64,000 nt of DNA from Kryptolebias marmoratus (Eukaryota > Chordata > Actinopteri > Cyprinodontiformes > Rivulidae). The stretch lies in assembly GCF_001649575.2 (NCBI RefSeq), contig NC_051440.1, positions 19,680,895-19,744,894 of the forward strand, given 5' to 3'. Positions within the stretch are counted from its first letter, which is position 1; every line of letters begins with the position of its first letter. This document shows, piece after piece, positions 24,393 through 38,765 of this stretch. Position numbers and translations under genes: made by a program. A model generated the notes under the pieces. It searched no databases. It saw only the letters and a program-made list of their open reading frames with translations, and had not been told where the DNA came from.

Positions 24393-25980
24393 AATAGATT
24401 CAGTTGTAATTTTCACTTAATGTTTTTATCCTGCTGTTCCAACTTGGACAAAAAATATCTGCAATTTGTTGGGTTTTCTGTGAGGACACTGTGACTCATC
24501 CGGTTCTTACTTAGATGACTCGACTAGTCAGAAATTATAATAAGGACTCAAACCGTGCTTTTGAACCAAACAGTTTTAGTCAAACACTGTGGTTGCATCT
24601 ATAACAGCCACCTGGTGGTTTGCGCCATTCAGGTTCCATAACCTCCAGATGTCATGGTCCATTCCTCATCTGCGCTTCAACAGCTGTTGTTTGCTTGGCT
24701 GATGTTTTGCTGGTGTTTGTTCCTACTCTAAAGTAAGATTCTTCAGTTTGTTCTGTGCAGTCACAAAGAAAGGGTATTTTTTCAAAAAGTATAAAAATGT
24801 TTCTAGAATTTAAATGCACCAGTTGTATCTTTTTTCTTTTCCTTATGCAGTACAAAATGATAGTTTTTTTTCTTAAGTGACAAATTCAAACTTTTTATTC
24901 TTTTAGATTATTTTGAGCAATATGAAGAAAGATTTATAATAATTGGAATCAAACCTTTTCATTGTACATCACTTTTTGTTTTGAAGCTGAAAATATGTTT
25001 ATTTCAGGCTGCTGTTTCCCAGTCAGTGTATTGTTTTACTGTGGCCTGATACATTGGATTGAATTGTGGGCGACATGGTGGAGCAGCGGTTAGAGCTGTC
25101 ACTTTCCAGTGCAAAGGTCAGAGGGTTGCCTTCTGGCTTGGGGCCTTTCTGTGTGAAGTTTACATGTTCACAGATACTCTGGTTTTCTGCTATAGAACCA
25201 AAATGTGCACGTTTGGCTGGGGATGGCTGGAAATAGGCACCAGTTCCCCTCAACTCGGAAAGGAGAAGCGGGTAAATAAAAATGGATGGATTGAATTGTT
25301 CGTCCCACTGCTTATGTGCTTTATCCCAGTAACTCTGGGATTTGTATGCAGCTGCCTGCTTGTAGGATTCCTCATGTTGTTAAACTTTAGATCGCGGCGT
25401 GGTTCGGCTCCCAGCTGCATCAGTGAAACTGATCTGTGAAACATGATAAAACGGTCAGAACTGTGAAAATTTCAAAAACACTGCAAAAGCAAAAAGCCAA
25501 AAAAAAAAAAAATCAGGAAGTATCTCTTGAGGGAAAAGCCATGTTTGGTTTTTGAATTCTATGAAGTATATATAAAAAGTGTGCTCCAAAGGAATGTGAG
25601 ACAAGAAAACATTGCTGTCCTGACCTCTCAGATGTTTCTTTACTGTGGGAGCAACAAAGGCTGCTGCAGGAAGACTGACTCACATCAGTATGACTTTTAC
25701 TTTTTTGTCAGGAAGGCCTATTTTTAGAAGTATGTTGCATATTAAAGGCTAAAATAAAAGAGATGACCTACATATAGAATTGACCACTTGTACACTTAGG
25801 TCAGCACATACATACATTAATTTAAAATTGAGACGCTAACGAGGCATTTATCTGAAATTAGAGGGGTCTTTTTTATCAATAGTTGGTGGTAGATTCAATT
25901 GGAATGTTTACTTATTATTCTTATGCTGCTGTTCCATCTTGGACAAACATATCTTCAATTTGTTGAATTTTCTGTGAGGA
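24393..25980 (+). repeat. Pair of diverged direct repeats, about 93 bases each
   Basis: The segment 24393-24486 and the segment 25889-25980 align along their whole length. Shared blocks are 'tagattca', 'tgctgttcca', 'cttggaca', 'caatttgtt' and 'ttttctgtgagga'. By eye they are roughly 80-85 percent identical. The DNA between them (about 1.4 kb) includes the repeat at 25055. They are either two insertions of one unknown repeat family or an old local duplication. Confidence 0.7.
25055..25292 (+). repeat. Degenerate teleost dispersed repeat with tRNA-like head
   Basis: Ordered phrases of a common fish repeat are present: 'gggcgacatggtggagcagcggttag', 'ggggcctttctgtgtgaagttt', 'catgttcacagatactctggttttctgc' and a tail 'ggataggca... 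aaaggagaagcgggtaaa...aatggatgga' in diverged form. The head resembles a tRNA-derived A box. Relative to the consensus I remember, about 100 bases are missing between 'ttctgc' and the tail. I treat it as a relic. Confidence 0.6.
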
Positions 25981-28900
25981 GGCTGACTCAGAATGCAGCC
26001 CACCACATTGTTTACTTTCTGTATCTATTATAGATTCATTCCAGTTACTCCATCATTTCAGGATATTGCTGTGGAAATAATTTTGCAGGATGTCTAAACT
26101 CTATAAGCCACTGCACCAAAATATCTTTGTGTATGTAATGAGGAATTGTTAATGAGACATCCCAGATATTTGTGTCCACCATAATTGTTTCCACGAAGAT
26201 GCATTGTAGCTTAGATGTATGGAGTGGGTGTGCATAGCCACAAGAAAAGAACAAGAAAATCTATTTTAATCAATGCTTCATATCCTAAAAATTAATCACT
26301 GATATTAAAGAACATAGCATTTATGTGAACATTTTTTAAACTTGTTCTGTGTTCTTCTCACAGTAAAATTAAATTAGCCTAAATTAACTGTGCGTCTTGC
26401 TCAATTTAGCATTATTGTCATTTGCTCATTTAGTTTTTATTGCCACTGAGACGAACACATGACAGGTCACAGAGCTACCTCTCCCAAAACAAATGGATAC
26501 ACAGAAGAGATTTGCCCTTTGACTCTGAACAGCAGCTTAAAGACACCAAGGCTGCTTTCATATTTTTCTGACTTGCTGTTTATTTCCACGCATGGCTGCT
26601 TCTTCTCTATCTCTCACCCATTAGGGCCTTGCTTGCTCTGATGCTCAGTGCTTATATTACACTTCCTGAATGTCTATTTTTTTCTTCTTTTTAAGGATGG
26701 GTCTAATTGATGCAGACCAGGTTCTTTATACTTGTGCCTATTTATACTGGATGCTTCAGTGAACCGAAGAAACAGGATGGAGAGTCTTTCCCTTTTTATA
26801 TAAAGCACTTCCATTCTGTGCCTTTTACAGATTTATACGAAATGTGTATCTGTATGTGGCACATGTTGTGAAAGGAACAGCCTTCAGTTTGTACAGCCAG
26901 CCCAATATGAATCATGTGTTATTAAAAAATAAGTTTTTATCCTTGAACTCCAAAGTGTTCAGAGCTAAGCCATATTGATTCACTCCTCTCTTATCGTCCA
27001 TGCAAGCAGACCTTGCTGTCCATGTTTGAATTGATATTATCAGGCTGGAATGTAATTTGCCGTGTTCTTATTCAGGTGCAAAACGAATTTCACATAATTC
27101 TGTTGAGATGTTTTTACACAGAGTGGTGTACTGCTGAAGAAGTGACACATTCAAGGCTGACTCATTAGATTAAATCCGAGGACAAAATTATTTTAATTCC
27201 AAGAAAGCTCAACAAATCTCAACATTTGTGAACAAGTCACAATAAGGACTTTGTCAATATTGAGTTATTATTATTTTTAAATTCTTCATCTCAAAAGCTA
27301 TAAAATTATATGTAGTGTGTTGAAATTTGCCAATTTATCACCTGATCTGGGAACAAGCTAGTTTTGTTTGTGAGTGCCATTTGTATCTCGTTTTTTATTG
27401 GTCTAGACTGATGTTATCAGGAATTTCAGCCCTATATTTAAAAAGGGGAATCCCCAAGCTTCACAAAGAAATTTCCAGGTGCTACAGCAGCCAGTAGAGA
27501 AAAATGGTCAGTTTCAAAAGAAATTATTTCTGAAGACATAACTGTTCAATGTAGATTAGGAAGATTATATGCTGTTTTAGTTACTGGATTGCTAGATGGT
27601 GTCTTTATGGACTTCTTGGATTTTTATGCAAATCTCAATTATGGGAAAAATAAATATTTTCCCTTTTTTTGTGCATGTGCTCATTCTGATTCTTTTTGCC
27701 TGTTTGATAGTTCTCTAATGATTTTACTTTTACTTTACTATATCTCACAGAGTAAATAAAGACAAGTCAATCAATTCCCTGCTGCTGTTTCAGTCAGAGG
27801 CTCAACCTTCAATCCAAGGCTAATCAATGCAGGTCTGATATCTAAGTCTGCTGAGGAGCAGGGGGTTAAAGGCATAACACCCCAGCCAACAGTCATCTCA
27901 GATTTAGATTTATATCACTGACCTTTCTTCTGCGGAGCACAGGGAGTAGAAGTTGCTTAGGGCGGCTATTACTAGGAATCCAAGGACAGAAAATGGTGTT
28001 ATAGTGAACCTTCTTATACTATTACTTTTCAACCATTTTTTTCCTATAATTGTTTATGCAACTCGTGTACTGTTTTCTCCCTTTCTCTTTGTTCCCTTTG
28101 GTATACACATATTTTCTCCACCTCTTCTGTAGCAACAGGACAGTTTTTAAATGCTATTTATTACTTCCCTTTATCTCCCTTTTGAGTATTGCAGCATTCA
28201 CTGTTGGTCCTTCAGTAGCAAAACCTAGTGGCTACAAACCCCAAAAACTTCAATAGGTGTTTGTGGTCCTCCTGTATGTTTTTAAAGTCTATTATTTTCT
28301 TCAGTAACTGTTCCTAGGAGTTATTTAGATAGTACTGCCTCATTGGCTGTTCAGTGTTAGAGCAGCAAACTGGCGTAAGAAAATAGTCATAAGACCTGCA
28401 ACACAGCGGAACATACAGTACGAGAACGTGTTTGTCCATATTCTGCAAATTGTTTAGGGAACATTAAAGTCTTCAGGCTGACATTTGCAGAATCGTGATG
28501 TATGAAGTGTAACTGGAAAAATATAGGAAGAAAAATTGAAGGCATTATCATCTAAGCAATTTTTTTCTTGTTCAGTTGAGCAAAAGTGGTCAAAATACAC
28601 AGAATGTCTTACAGTGGGCACATATTCACCAGATCTTTCTCATGAATTACAACAATATTTTAATTTTAGAATACAGGTTCAGGGTCACTTTGGATTGTTG
28701 TGTGAAATTTCTTGCCAAACCTTATCCAGAATTTTTTTTTGTTAAACAAATAGTGCACACAAGGTTTTATACCATCTTCTGATAAAGTTGCAGATTGCAA
28801 TCTATTGAAAATCTTGCTACTAACCATTTCCTTTAATTTAATATAGACACAATACTCAGGTACAGATATCAATGAGTAGCAGCAAAAACACAAAATACAA

Positions 28901-31558
28901 TACAATAGTAAACTGTTTGGAGTATTTAATTATGTGTGAGATAATTCAACTTTTACATAATAGAGAAGAGGTCCTGATGTTGCATATCATTTATGATTTA
29001 ACACCAGACAATGAAAGATTATACAGAATTCTGCAAAAATATTCCCTATTTAATTTGAGTATTGGTATGAGTAATGTGCAGAACTGTTGGGAAATTAGAC
29101 CTGAGTTTATGCTGGGAGTTCTTTTTAATTATAAATTATAATTAAGGTAAGAGAAATGTGCTCTATAAAGATCACCAGCAAGAGGATGAGCTGAAAAATG
29201 GAGAGGGATGAACTTTACCCTTGGAGAGCTGCTGAATGGTTAAAAAAAGCACAAATTGGAAATGTAGATGCGAATTAAAAAGTATCCAGCCAATGTCTCT
29301 CCCATCTATGGTCTAACAATCTAAATGGAGCCTGAGTGGACACAGACATGGTGAGGGGTAGGAAAGGATACAGGGGGCAGACTATATTTGTGGAAAGGCA
29401 AAGATAGTATAGTCAATATTTACTCTGAGTAATTGGTCTACACTGCCGTCTGCAAGATACACAGCCGTCCCCAGTCATCCCTACTTTATCTCCTTCTGTT
29501 CTCCGTTAGACTGTGCGACCACAGTTGTGCACAGCAGAGTTGTGCTGCCGTGCACGATGCTTCCTATTATTTTCAGCATAACAGTAAGAGCATATAGGAT
29601 TGTAGCTTTAACCTCTGTGGAGTCATGACCATTAAAATTGTCAAGATGGGAGTGTTGCAGTGCCCACAAAGAATAGTGTTTGTGTCATAGAGCCATGTGT
29701 TATGAGCTTGTGGTAATGAGGTAGAATTGTTTATTACCACAGTGGTAAACCACTATAAGTATTCATGTTTGTCCGTACACAAAGAAAGCATTGGAATAGG
29801 ATGTGTTTAGATTACCTACTAAAACTTTGATTTAAGCTATCTTAAAACTTCACTGGAAAAGCTTCTTGGTGCTTTACATTTTTTGGTCACAGACAATCTC
29901 TTTGCTCTCCTTCCATACCCTCAAAGCAACTTTCCAATTAACCTTTTGTCCCTCTCCAGCAGCTCTTTGAAGTCATTTTCAATGCTTGTATCCTACATTT
30001 GTTCTGCATGCCTCTGAATGGACATTTCTGGCATATTTCATTCTGCAGTGCTGTCAACACTGAGAGGCCCTAATCACACTTACTTTGTGTAAGTCTGATG
30101 GCCTGTGAATGCTCATGAATGCTGCAGGATGATGGGAAGTATTGTTGCTGTGTTATTAGGAACAGAGAGAAAAGGAAAACAAGGAATTACATTCTGTGCA
30201 TGGCAGGTATCCATACCTGAAAAAAAGGAATATAACAGATTAGTTTGAGCACTTATGGAAAACAAACCTATTTTTAGCTCATGCTTTCTAATGGTATGGT
30301 TTTTTTTCTACCTTTTTTATTTTCAGAATGTGTATGTTTTTTTGTAAATCCGCAAAATTGGGTAAATATGGCAGTTTTATATAAAACACAACAAAAAGTT
30401 ATAAATAAGGAAATTACTTGTTGGATGTTACTATCGATCCCTAAGTTTTCATCCTTGATTTAGTATCTGTAAATAAAGGATCTGGTTTTGATGTATTTTT
30501 TTCTTTGTTTGTTTTATTAAGAGAACAAAAAAGTTTTAAAAAAATGTGTGTGGATAGCTTTTCATTCTGTTATTTGCTTTAACCTACATGTCCTTGAAAA
30601 TGAGCTACAATAAAACCAACATAATTAATTTTTAGTGTTGCGTTGTGCTTCTGAAGTCCAAGCAAAAACATTATGGCTTTTTTTTACTAGTGAACAAAAT
30701 TTCCTAGGGTCCGAATAAAATATCTGTGATATGCCTTGTTTAAAATACCAAAAAAATAGAACAAGCTCCCCTTTCAACCATGAATTTACACTTCTTTTTA
30801 TAACTACTGGTTTTAAAGGGTTGAGTTAAGACAGTTGCCTCCACCCATCCCTCTGTGTCTGTCTCATTTCAGGTTGGTCCTCCAGCTTTGAGCTATCATG
30901 TAAACTAAAATGTGGACACAAATTGCTCTATTTTAGAGAGTTATTATCAGATGAGAAAGCAGGGAATGCATAGCCTGAGGACTCAAACTAAAAAAACTCT
31001 AAACTGATGGCAAAGAAAAAATGATTGGCAGTTTTCTCGTCTGCAGTTTGTCAAGTGACAGCTGGTGCTGATTCTTGTTTTATAACAGAGTCATGTAATG
31101 AGCTGGCTCCGGTTGGAACACGATAAGAGCTGATCATGAGAGCAGATAGTTTAAATCACATTATACGCCTCCCATCATGACCCCTGGACCTTACTGTTGG
31201 TCTAATCTCTGCCCTGTCCACACTACTTTAGATATTTTTAAAAAACAGAGATTTTTTCTGCTGTGTTTGTACCTCCCATCCGCCCCAAAGTTTGTGCACA
31301 AACAACGATGGAGCTTTTTTTATTGCTTCTTCTTCTACGTCTGTGTTGCTTTATCTTGATGCTGTCACCATTACACTTTGATTGTTTACTGAAATGGTTA
31401 CTAAGAGGAAATTAAATGGTATAAAATTTTAAGTTTTTGGAAAACCTTCGTTAAGCTAAGTATGTTCTTTATCTCTATGTAGGCAATATTTTTGTCACTT
31501 AGTTGAACGGCAAAAATATTTACAATTTGGATTAAAATTTGGATTGATGAAAAAAATG

Positions 31559-31562
<4 letters not shown>

Positions 31563-31602
<40 letters not shown>
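31563..31602 (+). repeat. (TA)20 microsatellite
   Basis: An uninterrupted alternating TA run of 40 bases in intron 1. Confidence 0.97.
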
Positions 31603-31605
<3 letters not shown>

Positions 31606-33921
31606 ATAGACAGGTATGTTTTGTTTAAGTTAGATGTAAACTTAAATAAAACTGCTGTTTAGACCCACCACCTTTCACCATTGTTTATTTTTGGTAGAAT
31701 ACATTCTTGTTGATTGCTCATTCAATGACACACGAAAATCTGAATTTTCAACTTCCAGCAAGGAAAAAAATAAATAAAAAATGGTACTTAAAACATTTGC
31801 TTGTTCTAGTGTAAAATTTTCAACTTCTTGTAAAGCATTGCTAAATGTTTTCTACCATAAGTTAAGTAAACTGTAAAATTAACCATGAGGTTTAGATATT
31901 AACAGCAATGGAACAAACAAGATCCTGACCCACATCCGAAAAATGATTGCAACATGATCTGAAGTTGGTGGAGAGAGAGAAACGCTGAAAATCCAAATAC
32001 TTCTACCCTGAGCTTGGTCTGTGATGATTCAACCTCCTGCAAATCAGAAAAGCTCACTATATAACACATTTCCAGACACCCAAATATATGTTACCAGGCA
32101 CAGAAAAATAAATTTTTCAAATAACATTTTCTTTTTCAAGTTTAGCCTTGTTTCTCCTCAAATGATAACAATAGTAAATATATATATTTTGTCTTACAGC
32201 CATGGAACTGCTTCAGAATGTAGAGGAGTCTGGATTCATGCATAGTTTTTTTTCCATCTATTTCTGTCATGTGTAAAGTGCTGTACATGAAATCGTCTGC
32301 AACATTTTGTGTGACTGACGCAACAAGATGCTGCAATACAGCCGTATTAAATCCACTGTTTGTTTTAGTTTGTGAGAGCAATGATTATTATTGTTAACTT
32401 TAAAGGACATGTTTCTGCCTTGTAAAAGACAAAACCGTGGTTTGCATCATTGTCACAAGGACCAGAGGGGATGTGCTGTTTTATTTAAGAAAAGATTGAT
32501 ACATGGTTCCTACCTGCTGTGGTAACAGGACAGGACAGTAGGGCAAAAGTGATGTAAGAACACTATTTTGTCCTGAAACCTGTCACTTCTACTAAACTAA
32601 AATCAACTAACTGTGGTGAGACAATCCATTCTGGTTAGAATTTCCTAAAAATTAAATGTCAAAGGTTTTTATGTGTCTTGACTAAGATTTTGAGATCAAA
32701 ACTGTCCTTATAGATTGTTTCTCTGTTATGTTAAATTTAATAGTTGGTTTTAAGTTTGCTTTGTTAAAAAAACCAAAGTGTTTCTAGGAAAATGTGTATA
32801 GTGCTTGGCTGTGCAAATCATCCAGAAATATTTATGTTCATTATAATAAATATTCAGTGGAAGTGCAGGTGATTGAATATTAGAGCACTCCACGACTAGT
32901 AGCTGGTAACAGATGTATAAAATGAAACATTAGATACTTTGAATGCAAAGTTTAAACAAATTGTCAAATTTGTTATTGGGCATGTTAATAATTGCTGATG
33001 AATATGTCATAAAAATGAACTAATCTTTTACAGTTTGTGAGTACATTATATTGTGTTGAACTTGGTTCTGTCCTCCCTTTTTTTTAAATTATAAAACTTT
33101 CAACAACACTTAAGGAATTAACCAGAAAAAAGCAATAACTTCCTAAACTTTTGTGTATCCTAAATGTATTGATTTTTAAAATTATTTTATTCATATTCTT
33201 TAACTTTACTCTTAAAGTTGCAGGGTTCTGTAAAAGGACTTTTTCTAGTAAACTTAACAATCATTTAAGATGTAAATCCACCTTTTTCACCTTCTGCTCC
33301 TTGTTTTCAGCTCAGATGAATGGGTCTACCAGCTGAACTTAGTCACAGTGTTGCAGCATCAGTGTTCTCCAGTCTGGCCTGAACTTCTCATTACTGCCAC
33401 ATAGCTTTGTTTACGAGCTAAACCACTTACCGCATGGTGTCAAACCTTAGCCAAAAGGTCATGTTTCACATTCCATCTCATTATGCTGCAGCTGCACAGC
33501 ATCAACTAGATATGCCCCAACCTCGTTCAGAGCACATTCTTTGTTTTCAAAGTGTTTAGTTGTGGTCTCTGTGTCTATGTTTAAGGTGTAAAATATGTGC
33601 TTTGTTTGTATACAAGTGTTTTTTTGTGTTTTTGTCCTTATCTTACCTATCATGATACTGCCTTGCTTTAAACTGATCCGTTTGAACACTTAAAAATCTC
33701 CTCAGTTTTAGTATTAATGTGTGTCCTCTTCTTATTTGTGCATAAATTGCTATTGCTATTTTTTTAACAGAGCCATTCACTAATGCTTCTATTTCTAAAT
33801 AATATATAAAACCATGATCTTGCATTTTGACTGTAGTGATAATTATCTTTGGAATAACTTTCATTTCTTTGTGATGCAAGAGATTGTAATAGTCTTCTGT
33901 TTCTTTGTGTTTGTCAATCAG

Positions 33922-34068
33922 AGAGCCAGCTTCTTCCTGGGAATAACTTCACCACCGAATGTAACATTCCTGGAAGCTTCATGTGCGGCAATGGGAAGTG
34001 CGTCCCAAGCGGCTGGCAGTGTGACGGAGCTCCTGACTGCTTTGACAAGAGCGACGAGAAAGACTGTC
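33922..34068 (+). CDS. ldlrad3: LDLRAD3 coding exon 2: first LDL-receptor class A module
   Basis: The exon has 147 bases, from the acceptor tttgtcaatcag to the donor gtaagt (34069). Numbering from the second ATG, it encodes residues 18-66: a short N-terminal segment ([11 protein letters not shown]) and a complete LDLa module with six cysteines at 31, 39, 44, 51, 57 and 66. The calcium-cage acidic pattern [13 protein letters not shown] is intact, so the module should fold and bind calcium. Asn26-Phe-Thr is an N-glycosylation sequon. Both ends are phase 1, so the exon could be skipped or duplicated without shifting frame. In mammals this membrane-distal module is the one bound by Venezuelan equine encephalitis virus (family knowledge). 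Nothing here shows whether the fish protein binds any virus. Confidence 0.96.
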
Positions 34069-37000
34069 GTAAGTTCAAGTTTAGACACCATTATCGAATC
34101 CTGTTTTAGGTCCAGCAGCTCTGCCGTAAAGTAATAAAGCCAGATTGCCTATTTAGACTCATGTCATGTTCTCTCAACTCTTGAACTCTTCTTGCTACAA
34201 AGTGTTCCAGTCTTAGTTGTTCTCTTTTTTCCTGTCCACAGAGCCATAAGGGCTAGTAAACCTTAATTCTCTGACAATATAAATTAACTTTCCTCCTCTT
34301 TCCCCCAGCATATGTGCTTCCTCCCTCTTCATCGTCCCCCTAGACCAGTTTAGTACCAGGGCAAAACTTAATACCATCAAAGCAAAGGCCTATTACTTCT
34401 GTGTGGAGGAAGAGCAATGCATACATGATTCTACTGTAAAGCTACTATAGTAGTTCATTTTTAAACTTCACATTTAGCTGCCTTTGATCTCCCTGGTCTG
34501 CTGCTCCTCCTTTTCTCCCTCCCATTTCAGCCCCAGTTCTACACAAAGATGGGATTGCAGATGAAGATTGACTTTGAGTTTCTGGCACACTGAATCTAAA
34601 CCTCAGTATAATCATAGCTCAGAACTTCTCATGCTCCTATATTCACTCCTCCAAGCGCCCTTGCAGTTTATGTAATTTGATTTAATTCTGGCTTTTGGTT
34701 TGTAATTTGCTTTGTAGAAGACGCCTCTTCTTGCAACATTTTTATTTATTTTTATTTTTTTCTGACCTGGCTAACACTCTCCTGGAACAAAATCACATAT
34801 GGCTTCCACTCCATTCTGTCACTTCTCTTCATTTTTTTTTCCATCTCCCTTCAAGCAGTCTTTTTTTTTCACTGTTGTCTCTTGTTGGCAGCTCAGGGAG
34901 CAGGAAGACGACTCCTGACAATGTTATGTCTCATAGCACTTCGGCACACACGCACATTCATGAAGCTAAACTTTGCTGTCATGAGTCATTTTAGTATGCA
35001 CTGCCCTAATTATTTATGTACATATTTATGTTCATGCATGGGAAAATATTTTAGTAGACCAATCCTTTAGTTTGCCTTTTCTCCTGACATCCATGTTGCA
35101 TTAATGCACTACTTACACAGGTGGATTCTGTGCCCCAGATTCTCATCATTCTGTGACCTTAAACTGCCAACAACTACCAGACCTGGAAAAAAAACATTAT
35201 TCAGATGGATATAGTTGGCATGTTTTAAACTGTACATACAGTAAATGTTTTTAATTTCAAATAGCTTAACTTAAACCTCCAAACAACCCATTATTTTTGA
35301 CCGTTGTTCATATTATATGAATACCATCTACTACCAACGATAAAAGTTGTCTCAAGGCATCATACTCAGCCTGCTTCTGCTGTCAGGGGACTATTTGCGC
35401 TTGTTGTAGACGTCTACATTATCTCTTCTGGCGTAAGTGGGCCTTATTATCCACAAATAGATGGCTAGTTGTCAAGCGGCTGCTGCACAAAAATGCTCTG
35501 GCTCAGTTTGGGGCTCTGCTGAGACAGACGGACCGACAGACAAATGGAAGGATGGGGACAAAAAGGAAGTAAAGGAAGAAGAGGGACTCATTATGGTGGC
35601 TTCAGCAGGAGTTCTGTCAGGATGTGTATTATCTAAGGACAACACAACGCCTGGAAACTTTTAAGGCTCCAGCTCTGATTTTCTGCAAGCAGAATCATAA
35701 TTAGTCACCCCCTGCTGGAAAAACACACACAAACTCCAGATTATATATTTATTTAACAGAGGGGAATGGAAGGTTTGCTCATGTGAATGACAGTTTGTTG
35801 ACTTAGCTTAGTTGCCTTCTGTCCGTGAGCTACATGAACAGTGTGTTCTTCTGTAGACTTCTCGACAAAAATCACCTAAATTTGCAGTCAGATTGACTTT
35901 TCTTGCAGTTATATAACCCCAAATTAGATATGGTGTCATGCATTGTGTTTCTGCTGTCCTTTGCTATCGCAGTTGTTGCTAAGGAGGTTATGATGTGTTG
36001 ACCTCTACCAGGTTTTAAATTTCCTCTCATATGTAATATGAGTGATTAGCTCTTACCAGAAACTTTCCAGGAATATGTGCTGCAAATCTTCATCAGAGTG
36101 AATGTATAGATTAATTTTAAAAATGTCATTTGTTTGCAGATTTTAGGCACATTGGAGTTAAATTTCTCAAAGTTCTAGGCATGATTTAGGCATTCCTATG
36201 CCTGCATTTACATCTTGTGTTTTTTGTCAACATCAACAAAAATCTCTGGAACATTTTTCTTCCCTTTATCTGAGGTTAATTTTAGCACAAGCATTTGCAC
36301 CAGAAGACAGCTGCAGTAGATCCCCTTTAAGCCCATTAGTCAACAGATTGTGCTGATATGGATGTCTCTGATCCAAGGAAAACAATGGTGCCTGAACTAA
36401 AGGTCAAATGTGGCGATATCTGCCCGGCTCATTAACGAAAATGTTGTTTTTGAAAACCAAGCAGCTATTACGGAACAAAATATGGCCTTGTAGCAGTTTT
36501 GATTCTTTCACTGTGTATTCTTGCAAAAACAAAGAGTAATATGAGTTTCATTCACAATCTGTATGCATTTTCACAGTAGGTTTGAAAGTACACTGACAGT
36601 CACGCACTCCTCATGCTGGGGTACATCAATCCAGTAAACAATTTTGTATTTTTACAAGATGAATTCACCCACACATAAACTTTGGATGACACTTTTTGGA
36701 AGATTTGTGTATTTTTACAGGCAGTTCCTTTGACTCAAAAATAAACTCCTCTTTTACCTTTTTTGTTGACCTTGACTGTAATTTTTTCAGTGCTATCTAA
36801 AAGTGCAGAAGTTTTAAGGAGAATCACGAAAACCTGTACTGAGTTTTCTCTCCTCACTTTATTATTTATTGTAGATATCCCAGCCTGCTTTGCCTGGAAG
36901 TCCAGGCCACAAGGAATTGTCTCTTGAATGGTCAGGAATGCTAATTCACCAAGAAAAGGCAGGTTTCTATCTTCCTCTCAAACCTGCTGCTTCTCTCTTG

Positions 37001-38765
37001 CTTGTTTATTATTCTGGTTCCCTCTAGCACAAGGGTCAACTTGAGTCATGTAAATACTTTTTTTTTTCCCCCATGATTTTACAATCCGGGAAGAGAGGCA
37101 AAGTAAGTAAAGTCAATCAGATTGTAATAAAAGAGGCAGCATATTGCATTACAGTCCATATGAGAGAGGTGTGAGATTTCTAAAATGTATTTAATCTTGT
37201 CCTATCCTAAATGGAGTTCAAACCCTACTTTGTTCTTCAAGAATTTACCTACATTTTAGATTAAAATCTATCTTTAGACTTGGCATGTTGTCCACTCTAC
37301 AGTATCTGTTCCCTGTTGATACAGCTTATATAGCCATTTCTCAGTTACAGCGTATCGCTTGACTTGACTCTTCTTGACTCAGCTCAGCTTTTCTTTGCTT
37401 TGTTTTCCACTGCAGACAGTTTCCCTTCAGTGTGGGCGGAATCAGCTGTGTATCTTTTGCAGCAGGATGTGAAACTGCAGTGACTCACAATGCAAAAAAT
37501 AAAAAATAAAAAAACATATATGCATGTGTTGACAGTGGTAATTGCCTGATCTGAGTTTGGCTAGTAGATTTTTGAGCCTAATCGTGCAATACAGAACTCA
37601 CTTTCTGTCAGGTGGGAAAAACATGAGCAACGAGTAAATCTATATTTGCTTTAGTTGACTTTGCTGTTGGAGTTGTAATTCATGCATGTGGATGTCAGAT
37701 GTTTTGGCTGATTAATCTTTTAAATTTGTATATATAATAAGAAATGACTCCTAGCTTTAGAGGGCAAAGGAAGAGTGCCGGTTTGTGCAGGACTGCAATG
37801 TTGTGGAAGATAAGTCGATATTAAGCCCACAGGTTGGGTTTGTTTCAGATCAGTGGTCTGCAGAGTTTTCACTTCACACAATAGTATTAACTCAGACTGC
37901 TTGGAACCTCAACAAAGGTAGTTAAAAATACTCTGGTACAATGCTCCACCTTCACTGGGGAAAAACAAAACAAGTTGTTTAGCCGTATCTTGCGATAGAA
38001 AAGGACCATTTGCACACGTGCTGGCATGTTCAAGGGGACCACAGGCGGAGATTCAGCAGGCATGGTGCTGAATAATTCCAAAGAGGTCAAACGTACCATC
38101 CTGCTCTCTGGTGTCCATAACGCCAGCCTGAGAGAGTGTTAGATGAAATGTTTGCTGACAGAAGAGAGAAGGAAGAGAGCTGACTGAGCTTACTGGGCCT
38201 CAGAGCCAGGATTAGCCTCTTTGCCCTTGTCGGAGCAAAGCATGAGCAAGCAAGGGAGCAGAGACACGGCAGGGCCGAAAGGGGGAGTGGACATGATGCA
38301 TAAAGCAAGAAGTAGGGAATCGAGGACAGAGTTCAGTGAAGAAATGTGTCGGGAAGAGATAAAAGACTGAGAGGCACTTTTCAAAGCAATGATTGTTCTG
38401 AAGTAGCAGTCCTGCAAGCCAAGGCCATGGCCTCTTTGTGTGGGAGAATCCATGTGTTCAAAATTCTTCAGTCACAACCATCTGTAAAACTTCAGCTTTT
38501 ACTTGTCTCTAAAGGACCATGAGTAAGACTGCTGTAACTCACAGTTCAAAAATAAGAATGCTAGAAAAAAACAAGCAGAAAAATTAGGAAAAAGGAAGCA
38601 GATTGTGTCCTAAATTTCAGGTGAGACAAAAAGTTGTTTGTTTGGCAGTTTGCCTTTAAACACAATAATAATTATCTGCTTCACATTGTAGCATTTTCAA
38701 TTTTCCTTTAATTGTGACGACTGTTTTAGTTTAAATGTAAAGTTTAAAATTTAAGAAAAGAATAG

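Larger units (their letters stand above)
8950..33921 (+). other. LDLRAD3 intron 1 (24,972 bases)
   Basis: The donor gtaagt is at 8950 and the acceptor tttgtcaatcag ends at 33921; the phase is 1. Mobile-element remnants are listed separately. Stretches with nothing identified are 10500-13690, 13870-23440, 23650-24230, 24490-25050, 25300-25880, 25990-31560 and 31605-33910. Within these, 14440-14700, 16430-16640 and 20735-20950 have mixed composition with homeodomain-like TAAT motifs. They are only candidates for conserved regulatory elements. No open frame in the intron resembles a protein family, apart from transposase traces. Confidence 0.9.

Noticed and set aside
24037..24420. 127-codon open frame
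   Set aside because: It ends in a fish dispersed repeat and has no family resemblance.
25059..25439. 126-codon open frame
   Set aside because: It consists largely of the degenerate repeat at 25055-25292.
5502..31602. CRISPR array or bacterial-type repeats
   Set aside because: All tandem repeats here are simple microsatellites, and there is no repeat-spacer pattern. The genome is vertebrate.
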